A program made the position numbers and the translations under genes. A model generated the notes under the pieces. That model saw nothing but the letters and a program-made list of their open reading frames with translations, was not told the origin of the DNA and made no database searches. A stretch of DNA of 64,000 nt from Gammaproteobacteria bacterium (GTDB lineage Bacteria; Pseudomonadota; Gammaproteobacteria; Steroidobacterales; GCA-2729495): positions 30,820-94,819 of the forward strand of contig JABDLC010000010.1 in the NCBI GenBank assembly GCA_013001905.1, read 5' to 3'. Of this stretch, positions 57,272 through 64,000 are shown piece after piece. Numbering within the stretch: position 1 is the stretch's first letter; each line of letters begins with the position of its first letter.

Positions 57272-59002
57272 TTGAAAGTCTTCAGATATTTACTAGCACT
57301 TGTAGTGGTGTTTTCCGGCATCGCAATCGCCGTCGAGTTTGGCCTCAGGGGGTTCATGCCCGACAGCTACCGCGGTTACCTCGTCGAAGTCGGCGACGAT
57401 CAGGTCAAGTGGCGACTGGGCCCTTACGAACCCACGCAACCGGCCAGCGGCTTTAACGCACCGATCCCGGTTGAAAAGCCGGCAAACACCCTGCGTATCG
57501 TTGCGCTTGGCACCTCTGCCACCGAAGGCTGGCTGACGGCTGAAACCGTGTATCGCAAGTACGGCAGGAAATCGACCAGCACCGGCATCAGCTCTTATTC
57601 CCGTGCTCTGGAATTTATCCTGAACGAAATGGCGACACCGGGCTCAATGAACATTGAGGTCATTAACCTCGGTATCGCCGCGTATAACGTCTCCGACGTT
57701 ATACGGATGCTGAAAGACGCGCAGCGCCTGAAACCAGACTTCATGCTCATCCAGATCGGCGGCAACGAAACCTGGACCGCTGAACGCAACAACTGGGCCT
57801 CGTACATCAGTGAAGATATTCCTTATCTATATACGGCCGTCGGTTACGAAATCCTGACCGAAATCAAAGGCGGCTGGCGCACCCTCTCCCGCGGCGGGAA
57901 TGCATTTAACCCGATGGCACTGTTCTCGACCAAGGCAGAACCCGTCGTGGCGGAACCACCGGGGCGGGCCATCGGGCTTGAGCAACGCCTGGAAACCTAC
58001 CGCAACGAACTATTCCGTCTGGGCGAATACCTGCGCGATCAGGACGTCCCGTATCTCTTTCAGGTCCCCGCGCCGAATCTCGCGGACTATGAACCGTTCG
58101 CCTCCATGGCAAGGCCCGGCACAACGCCGGAACAGATCGCTGAGCTGAATCGCCTGCTGATTGACGCGCTTAAAGACAGGACACCGGCCGCCAAACAGAA
58201 GTATCTCGACATACTGGCCATCGACGACGGTATTGCCGAAGCAAATTTCCAGTTGGGCCAAATCTATCTCAGCGAGAACCGCCCCGATGAGGCACGTGAA
58301 TTGTTCTGGAAAGCGGTGGACCGCGATCTGGTTCTGAAACGGCTGCCGGGCAAGTTCCGCGACGTCAGCATGGAATTCGTGACCCGTAATGAATTTCCAT
58401 ATGTCGACGAGATGGCACTGCTCGATGCGGGCACTGACACAGGAGTGCTGGGCTACAACCGGCTTGACGATGACGTGCATCCCAGCATTGAGGGGCAATT
58501 TATACTGGCAGCCGGTATGGCCAGAGCTGCTCTGGATTACGGCCTGCTGCCGGCAGAAGCCTACACAGCAGACCCGGCACGTCAGCCTGATTTCAGCGAT
58601 TACGAGTCGCACATCGGCTTCGACGCCAACGCAGCCGGCCAGATCGCCTACCTCAAGGCCGCTCACAATTATCTGACCTTCGGCCGCTTTCGCCAGCGGC
58701 TGCGCTGGGACCCGCGGCCGGACGTCCTGCTGCAATTCATTATCGATGAACTGGCAATTGCCAACGCCTATACGCCGGATGCGGCGTCCCGATATCTGGG
58801 CACCGTGCTTAATCTGTATCTGGGACGCACAGACGATGCCGCACAACTGGTTGCAGCATTGGACTGCCGAGCTTCCGCAGAACAGGCACAGCGTGTCAAC
58901 GCAGCCCTCGTTGATACGAGCCGTCGAGCGCTCGGCGGCCTGAGCGAAGGCTACCGCGCACGTCTAAATGACGTGCTCACCGCGGAGGGCTGCAGACAGT
59001 GA
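57272..59002 (+). CDS. SGNH hydrolase-like protein with a TPR insertion
   Basis: A 576-residue protein with one N-terminal membrane segment (about 5-22). SGNH blocks are visible: I in LGTSATEGW (near residue 80), III-like IQIGGNETW (near 166) and V in DDDVHPSIEG (near 405). Between III and V is a single TPR-like repeat, FQLGQIYLSENRPDEARELF (near 326-345), and the C-terminal 130 residues are of unknown type. The start is TTG at 57272 with GGAG 9 bases upstream. It overlaps the MBOAT gene that follows, which suggests a periplasmic acyl-transfer role. Confidence 0.75.
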   Translation: MKVFRYLLALVVVFSGIAIAVEFGLRGFMPDSYRGYLVEVGDDQVKWRLGPYEPTQPASGFNAPIPVEKPANTLRIVALGTSATEGWLTAETVYRKYGRKSTSTGISSYSRALEFILNEMATPGSMNIEVINLGIAAYNVSDVIRMLKDAQRLKPDFMLIQIGGNETWTAERNNWASYISEDIPYLYTAVGYEILTEIKGGWRTLSRGGNAFNPMALFSTKAEPVVAEPPGRAIGLEQRLETYRNELFRLGEYLRDQDVPYLFQVPAPNLADYEPFASMARPGTTPEQIAELNRLLIDALKDRTPAAKQKYLDILAIDDGIAEANFQLGQIYLSENRPDEARELFWKAVDRDLVLKRLPGKFRDVSMEFVTRNEFPYVDEMALLDAGTDTGVLGYNRLDDDVHPSIEGQFILAAGMARAALDYGLLPAEAYTADPARQPDFSDYESHIGFDANAAGQIAYLKAAHNYLTFGRFRQRLRWDPRPDVLLQFIIDELAIANAYTPDAASRYLGTVLNLYLGRTDDAAQLVAALDCRASAEQAQRVNAALVDTSRRALGGLSEGYRARLNDVLTAEGCRQ

Positions 59003-60450
59003 CGTTTGACTCCCTCGATTTTCTGATCTTTTTTGCGGTCATTTATTCCGTCTGGTTTTTCCTGCGGGCGGCGGATCGAAAAATCCGTAACAGCTTCCTG
59101 CTGCTGGCCAGCTACTTTTTTTACGGCTACTGGAGCCCGCAGTTTGTACTTCTATTGATGACATCGACACTGGTCGACTTCTATCTCGGTAGGGCCATAC
59201 ACAAGAGCGATAATGACCGCACCCGCAAGCAACTCGTCGGGGTCTCCGTCGCCGTCAACCTCAGCATCCTTGGCTTCTTTAAATACTTCAACTTTTTTGT
59301 CGATACCGCGGTGATGATGCTGCCGGAGGGCTCCTTCATGGCCCCCGCCCTGAAAGTCATCCTGCCGGTCGGCATTTCCTTCTACACCTTCCAGTCAATG
59401 AGCTATTCCATTGACGTGTATCGCGGCAATATCAAACCGTCGGACTCACTGATCGATTTCGCGCTGTATGTCGCGTTCTTCCCGCAACTGGTTGCCGGCC
59501 CTATCGAACGAGCCGGGAATATGCTGCCGCAGTTCGCCACCACACCGCGCGTTGCGGTGGGGCGCACTCTGGACGGTCTGGACCTGTGCATACGTGGCTT
59601 CTTTAAGAAGGTCGTCATCGCAGACAACGTCGCACCGCTCGTCAACATGGTTTACGGCGATGTGGATGCGGCCAGCAGTCAGGCACTCTGGATCGGGACC
59701 TACGCATTTGCGATCCAGATTTACGCCGACTTCTCTGCCTACACCGACATCGCAAGGGGGAGCGCGAAACTGCTCGGCTTCGAGCTAATGGAAAACTTCC
59801 GCTCACCATACCGTTCGCTCAATTTCACCGAGCTGTGGCAGCGCTGGCACATCTCGCTGTCGACCTGGTTCCGTGATTACCTTTACCGGCCGCTGGTCAG
59901 CGGCGGGCGCCGCAGCCGCACTGTGCAACTGCGCAGCCTCTTTATCGTGATGGCCCTCGCCGGTCTGTGGCACGGCGCCGCCTGGAACTTCGTGCTTTGG
60001 GGGTTGTTCCACGGCTTGCTGCTGGTGCTGCATTCGGGCCTGAGGCCGACGCTGTTCAGGGTGACATCGGGCTGCAACGCGATAACCAAAGCAGCCTACC
60101 GAACACTGGCGTGGTTCGTCACTTTCCACATGATTATCATCAGCTTCGTGATGTTCCGTGCGGAAGCGGTCGCGGATATCGGTATTGCGCTGGACAAGAT
60201 GCTGTTCGGGCTGCCCGCCGCGTTGAGCACTTCAGGGCTGAATTACATACCCAACGCCGGCCCGGGCGAGCAACTCTTTTATGTTGTGATCATCATCGGG
60301 ATGCTGGCCATGCAGTTCAGCAACCTTGAGGAACGCTGGAAGTGGGCATCGAATGTCATGGTTCGCGGCACGCGTGGCGCTGTTACGCTGGCCATGCTTG
60401 CCCTCCTCTACCCGACAGTGAAAGAGCAGTTCATTTACTTCCAGTTTTGA
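58999..60450 (+). CDS. MBOAT family membrane O-acyltransferase (second copy)
   Basis: Polytopic inner-membrane acyltransferase of 483 residues. It shows LWQRWHISLSTWFRDYLYRPL (near residue 276), GLWHGAAWNFVLWGLFHG with the catalytic His (near 325) and VGISFYTFQSMSYSIDVYR. GTG at 58999 overlaps the SGNH gene stop (GTGA). Like the first pair at 14842-17302, it should supply acyl groups to the SGNH partner across the membrane. Confidence 0.9.
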   Translation: MTFDSLDFLIFFAVIYSVWFFLRAADRKIRNSFLLLASYFFYGYWSPQFVLLLMTSTLVDFYLGRAIHKSDNDRTRKQLVGVSVAVNLSILGFFKYFNFFVDTAVMMLPEGSFMAPALKVILPVGISFYTFQSMSYSIDVYRGNIKPSDSLIDFALYVAFFPQLVAGPIERAGNMLPQFATTPRVAVGRTLDGLDLCIRGFFKKVVIADNVAPLVNMVYGDVDAASSQALWIGTYAFAIQIYADFSAYTDIARGSAKLLGFELMENFRSPYRSLNFTELWQRWHISLSTWFRDYLYRPLVSGGRRSRTVQLRSLFIVMALAGLWHGAAWNFVLWGLFHGLLLVLHSGLRPTLFRVTSGCNAITKAAYRTLAWFVTFHMIIISFVMFRAEAVADIGIALDKMLFGLPAALSTSGLNYIPNAGPGEQLFYVVIIIGMLAMQFSNLEERWKWASNVMVRGTRGAVTLAMLALLYPTVKEQFIYFQF

Positions 60451-60472
60451 ACGTCGGACCTGAGCAAAACGC

Positions 60473-61513
60473 TTAGCGCCAATCGAGCAGAACCGAACCC
60501 CAACTCAGCCCCACCCCAAACCCGACCATCGCTGTGCGCTGGCCTTTTGCGATACGTCCGTCAGCGAAAGCGCGCGCCAGGGCAATCGGGATGGTATTCG
60601 AGCTGGTATTGCCAACGTCGCCGATTTCCAGAATGAATTTCTCTTCCGGTATTCGCAGTTTGCGGCGCAAATGATTCAGCATGTACTGGTTGGCCTGGTG
60701 AAAGACAAAGCGATCAATCTCATCGGCTGTGACACCGGCTTTCTCATAGAGCTCGTTCAGCGTCTGCGGAACCCGCGACAGCGTAAAGGCGAAAACCTCG
60801 GCGCCGTCCATGAACAATGTGGGCGCATCGCGATCTGTCTCTGAGCGCTCATCCATCGGTTTACCGCAATAGCCGGCATTGGCGACCATCAGATGCGGCG
60901 CACCGCTGCCGTCGGTACCGTAAACCGCCGCGCCGATTACACCGCCCGGAACCACCCCGTCACCGGCATCAATCATTGTGGCCGTTGCCGCATCGCCAAA
61001 TACGGTGCGCACATTGCGATCATCGTGCGACATGTAACGCGAAATCGTTTCCCCGGTGATCAGCAGCACGCGCTGCGACTGCCCGGAGGCAATCAATGCA
61101 CGCGCAATCCCCAGGCCGTAGACATAGCCGGTGCACCCGAGGTTGTAATCAAAGGCCATCGTCGAGGTGGGCAAACCGAGACGCTCCTGCAACAGGCACG
61201 CGTTGGTGGGCATGATGTAGTCAGGGCTTTGTGTGCAATACAACAGAGTATCGATGGTGCCGGCGTCAAACGGCGCACAGCCCTCGCCTTCGGCCAGCCG
61301 CGGCCCTTCCGCGAGCAGCCGTCGCGCGGCCGACTCGGCCAGATCAAGCGCGGTTTGATCATCCGGAGCCTGTCGGCGCTCGCTGATGCCGGTCATCGCC
61401 GCAATCTTGTCAATCGGCCAGTCAGGATGCTGCTCTCGCAACCACTCGTTACTGATTCGGTCGTCCGGCAACTCGAGAGCAATGCCGCGTATGACGGCTT
61501 CAGTAAGGCTCAT
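60473..61513 (-). CDS. 3-oxoacyl-ACP synthase III family protein (FabH-like)
   Basis: Thiolase-fold condensing enzyme of 346 residues with the Cys-His-Asn triad: NLGCTGYVYGLG (Cys near 127), FVFHQANQYMLN (His near 269) and GDVGNTSSNTIPIA (Asn near 301). It could start fatty-acid synthesis or make a special acyl product. It stands apart from fab genes and converges with the second MBOAT gene, so it may be an accessory rather than the main FabH; this is inference. Confidence 0.88.
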   Translation of the reverse strand: MSLTEAVIRGIALELPDDRISNEWLREQHPDWPIDKIAAMTGISERRQAPDDQTALDLAESAARRLLAEGPRLAEGEGCAPFDAGTIDTLLYCTQSPDYIMPTNACLLQERLGLPTSTMAFDYNLGCTGYVYGLGIARALIASGQSQRVLLITGETISRYMSHDDRNVRTVFGDAATATMIDAGDGVVPGGVIGAAVYGTDGSGAPHLMVANAGYCGKPMDERSETDRDAPTLFMDGAEVFAFTLSRVPQTLNELYEKAGVTADEIDRFVFHQANQYMLNHLRRKLRIPEEKFILEIGDVGNTSSNTIPIALARAFADGRIAKGQRTAMVGFGVGLSWGSVLLDWR

Positions 61514-61731
61514 GATGACTCCTGTGTATGGTGCCCGAATATCAGCACACCACTATGGCCCGCGCAAGGAATTGCATGGTGCGGCATTTGACTAAACACA
61601 CCGGCTGAAACGGTTGCGGAAGCTACGGATTGTTGAAGCCGAAGTGTTTGTAATAGACTATGTTTGCAAACCATTGAACGGCAATGAAATTCAGTTAAAC
61701 GCCCGGACAGGCAGGAGGGGCACGGCCTCTA

Positions 61732-63624
61732 ATGAACTTTACACTCCCCAGAGTCATCGTTGCAGTTGCACTGCTGCTTGCTGTTACTGCATGCGATGAC
61801 GGCGCTTCGCAAAAAGCCAGCCAGAAACCACCGGAGGTGGTACCGCGTCCGGTTGCGCAGACGGTCGAGCCGTTGAGCCTGGACACTATCGATCCGTTCG
61901 GCTTCCGAACCGGCGAGCGGGTACCCGACCTTGCGTTTACAGACATCGATGGCGAATCACACCAGCTTAGCGATTTCAGCGACTCCGCGGCGATTGTTAT
62001 TGTCGTGCGGGACACCGGCTGCCCGGTGTCGAGCCGCTACGCGCCGCGTATCGCGCGCTTCGAGAAGGAATACGCAGCGCAGGGAGCCACCTTCCTGTAC
62101 CTGAACCCCGGTGCACATGAGACCGACGAAGCCATACGGGAAGAAATCTCGACCTTCGGATTCACCGGGCCTTACATCCACGACGTCGCAGGCGACATAG
62201 CTCGCGCCCTGCGCGTCCGCGCAACCACGGAGGTGCTGGTACTGGACCCGTCGCTGACACTGATCTATCGCGGCGGCATTGATGACCAGTACGGCATTGC
62301 GTACACCCGCAATGAAGTTAAGGAACCCTGGCTGCGCAAGGCGGTGGATGCAACGCTCGCCAACACCGTACCCGACGTGCGACACCGTGAAGAAGTGGCA
62401 GGATGCGCGCTGGGCTTTCACAGCGGCGACGACGTCGAACAGGTAACACAAGCTCTGCTGCCTGAAGACGGCCTCACCTATCACAACCGTATCAGCCGTA
62501 TCCTTGAAGACAATTGCGTGGTCTGTCATCGCAATGGCGGCATCGGGCCGTTCGCACTCGACAATTACAAGTCGGCGTACGGGTACCGGGCCATGATCAA
62601 CTATGTGCTGAACGAAGGGCTGATGCCTCCCTGGTATGCGAAACCGGGCATCAGTCACTACACCAATGACCGGAGCCTGCGCGCGACCGACCGGCGCGCG
62701 TTACTGCAGTGGACGGCGGGCGATGCGCCTGAAGGCGACCCCGCACTGGCGGTCCGCCACCGCACGCATGCTGCAGGCTGGACTATCGGCGAACCCGATT
62801 ACGTAGCCCAGTTGCCTGAGCCGCAGGAAGTCCCGGCTGAAGGCACGGTTCCCTATCGGGTGGTTTACGTGAAAACCGATTTTCCGGAAGACCGCTGGGT
62901 GAAGCGGCTGGAAATCCGCCCGACCGCTCCTGAAGTCACCCACCATGTTATCGTGACGCTGGAAGCGCCGCCGGACATCGAGCCACCGGATCCGAACCGA
63001 CCCTGGCATGAAGCACTGAGCGGCTTTTTTGCGGCAAATGGGCCCGGCGCAGTTGGCACCGACTTCGGTGAGGGCAAGGCCAAAAAACTGCCTGCCGGCG
63101 CCTGGCTAAAGTTCCAGCTGCACTACACCACGAACGGACGCGCAACGGTGGATCAGACTCGCCTGGGTTTCGTGTTCCAGGATGAACCGCCGGACGTGGA
63201 AGTAGAGACGGCATCAGCCTATAACTACTGGTTTAAGATTCCGCCGTTTACCAAGGATCATCAGGTCATCAGCAAATACACGTTCCCGGCTGACGGCCGG
63301 CTGGAGCGAGTATTCCCGCACACGCATAACCGCGGCGTTGCTTTCCGCTACGACATCATCCACCTGGATGGCACTGAAACACCGGTGCTACAGGTTCCCG
63401 AATACAACTTCAACTGGCAGCTCACCTACGATTTCGCAGAGCCACCACGGTTCAAGAAAGGCGATATCCTCAGAGCGACCGCCTGGTACGACAACTCGGA
63501 AGACAATCCGTACAATCCGGATCCCAGCAAACTGGTACGTCATGGTGAACAGACCTGGGACGAAATGATGATCGGCTATTTTGACTGGACCCGGACCCCA
63601 GCTGAGACGACCGCCCGCAACTGA
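61732..63624 (+). CDS. redoxin / c-type heme / copper monooxygenase-like lipoprotein
   Basis: A 630-residue predicted lipoprotein (lipobox AVTACD, Cys 21). Domain order: a thioredoxin-fold redoxin domain (about 60-215) with DTGCPVSSRYAP; a c-type heme-binding segment with CVVCH (near residue 263); then a copper type II ascorbate-dependent monooxygenase-like domain. Potential copper ligands match the PHM order: THHVIV (His-His), LQLHYTT-like FQLHYTTNG (His), PHTHNRG (His-x-His) and EMMIGYFDW (Met). Substrate and role unknown. An A/T-rich 218-base gap precedes it. Confidence 0.8.
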   Translation: MNFTLPRVIVAVALLLAVTACDDGASQKASQKPPEVVPRPVAQTVEPLSLDTIDPFGFRTGERVPDLAFTDIDGESHQLSDFSDSAAIVIVVRDTGCPVSSRYAPRIARFEKEYAAQGATFLYLNPGAHETDEAIREEISTFGFTGPYIHDVAGDIARALRVRATTEVLVLDPSLTLIYRGGIDDQYGIAYTRNEVKEPWLRKAVDATLANTVPDVRHREEVAGCALGFHSGDDVEQVTQALLPEDGLTYHNRISRILEDNCVVCHRNGGIGPFALDNYKSAYGYRAMINYVLNEGLMPPWYAKPGISHYTNDRSLRATDRRALLQWTAGDAPEGDPALAVRHRTHAAGWTIGEPDYVAQLPEPQEVPAEGTVPYRVVYVKTDFPEDRWVKRLEIRPTAPEVTHHVIVTLEAPPDIEPPDPNRPWHEALSGFFAANGPGAVGTDFGEGKAKKLPAGAWLKFQLHYTTNGRATVDQTRLGFVFQDEPPDVEVETASAYNYWFKIPPFTKDHQVISKYTFPADGRLERVFPHTHNRGVAFRYDIIHLDGTETPVLQVPEYNFNWQLTYDFAEPPRFKKGDILRATAWYDNSEDNPYNPDPSKLVRHGEQTWDEMMIGYFDWTRTPAETTARN

Positions 63625-63711
63625 AGTACCGCCCAGCATTGATGGATTGTGGGCCTTCGCGGTCCTGTAATAGGATTATTTAATACCAAAATAATAAGAA
63701 TGGGGAAGATC

Positions 63712-64000
63712 ATGAGCATTCGTCCGTTACTGATCGGCGCTCTCGCCGCAGTTTTCTCGCTGCAGGCAGCGGCAGAAACTAAATGGAGCACGCCCGGAAA
63801 GCGCACCTTTCCGACTCACCAGATCAGCAGCTTCAGAACAATGATTGAAGCCACCGGTGAAGAAGCGGACGTGTACCACCCTGCACCGCCGGCAAAGAAG
63901 CGCTCGCTGTATACGGATCGCTTCCCGGTGGTCGTGATGCTGCAGGGAGCGCGGGTCGACCGCGATTACTACAGCAGCTTCGGCATGCACCTCGCGCGCT
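63712..64000 (+). CDS. chlorophyllase-like alpha/beta hydrolase (N-terminal part)
   Basis: Reading frame open from the ATG at 63712 to the window end; the gene is cut off. The product starts with a signal peptide (MSIRPLLIGALAAVFSLQAAA) and then reads ADVYHPA ... FPVVVMLQGARVDRDYYS, a pattern like that of the oxyanion-hole strand in chlorophyllase/dienelactone-type hydrolases. An in-frame ATG at 63700 is an alternative start; GGGGAAG before 63712 supports the later one. It follows the copper monooxygenase-like gene by about 75-90 bases. Confidence 0.6.
   Translation, partial: MSIRPLLIGALAAVFSLQAAAETKWSTPGKRTFPTHQISSFRTMIEATGEEADVYHPAPPAKKRSLYTDRFPVVVMLQGARVDRDYYSSFGMHLAR

Noticed and set aside
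1..64000. CRISPR array, insertion sequence, prophage or integron
   Set aside because: No regularly spaced repeats, transposase, integrase or phage structural genes were seen on either strand.

Overview
The window reads as a contiguous piece of a gammaproteobacterial chromosome of moderately high GC. It is dense with core genes, and no insertion sequence, prophage, integrase or CRISPR array was seen. Conserved neighbourhoods that point to Gammaproteobacteria are dapA/gcvR/bcp, dnaX-ybaB-recR with the 4.5S SRP RNA upstream, ffh next to rpsP-rimM-trmD-rplS, rnr-rlmB-rpsF-rpsR-rplI-dnaB-alr, and a suf operon headed by an Rrf2 regulator of the type known from Xanthomonadales-like lineages. The TRAP transporter, PQQ-type sugar dehydrogenase and copper-monooxygenase-like lipoprotein would fit a free-living, perhaps marine, heterotroph near the Woeseiales/Chromatiales/Xanthomonadales grade; that placement is inference.

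Layout. 1-10 kb: two small membrane proteins, the periplasmic protease Prc, an unrecognised coiled-coil protein, a DUF1249 protein, phosphoglucomutase, and the divergent pair ppsR/ppsA. 9.6-14.6 kb: YgiM-like SH3 protein, oligoribonuclease, RsgA, then recR-ybaB-dnaX and the SRP RNA gene on the minus strand. 14.8-17.3 kb: an SGNH-like protein plus MBOAT O-acyltransferase. 17.3-22.8 kb: tRNA-Ser, dapA with a tiny BamC-position lipoprotein, gcvR-bcp-bepA-mlaA and a lone mlaC. 22.9-29.8 kb: sufR-sufB-sufC-sufD-sufS-sufU-sufT and sixA, with an IscR type-1-like operator over the promoter. 29.8-33.4 kb: 2OG-Fe(II) oxygenase, sppA and a sugar dehydrogenase. 33.5-39.1 kb: a TRAP transporter with TatT attached downstream of rpsP-rimM-trmD-rplS. 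39.2-42.2 kb: ffh (with terminator) and radA. 42.3-46.4 kb: a CHASE2 Ser/Thr kinase, PP2C phosphatase and FHA protein. 46.4-54.3 kb: the rnr to alr operon. 54.3-57.1 kb: tRNA-Leu, a DUF2254 protein and a BON-MscS channel. 57.3-64 kb: a second SGNH+MBOAT pair (the SGNH protein carries a TPR), a KAS III enzyme, a redoxin/cytochrome c/copper monooxygenase-like lipoprotein and the start of a chlorophyllase-like hydrolase.

How the genes work together. Most are housekeeping: translation (S16, L19, S6, S18, L9, RimM, TrmD, RlmB, RsgA, two tRNAs), protein export (Ffh, SRP RNA), replication and repair (DnaX, DnaB, RecR, RadA), RNA decay (RNase R, Orn), envelope quality control (Prc, BepA, MlaA/MlaC, SppA) and Fe-S assembly (Suf). 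The less ordinary parts are the two SGNH/MBOAT acyl-transfer pairs, the kinase-phosphatase-FHA module, the three-domain copper/heme/redoxin lipoprotein, the oxygenase translationally coupled to SppA, the reduced BamC-position lipoprotein, and the acidic tails on both S6 and L9. No clearly new multi-gene defence or mobile system was seen; the best candidates for new biology are the copper/heme/redoxin fusion and the two acylation loci.
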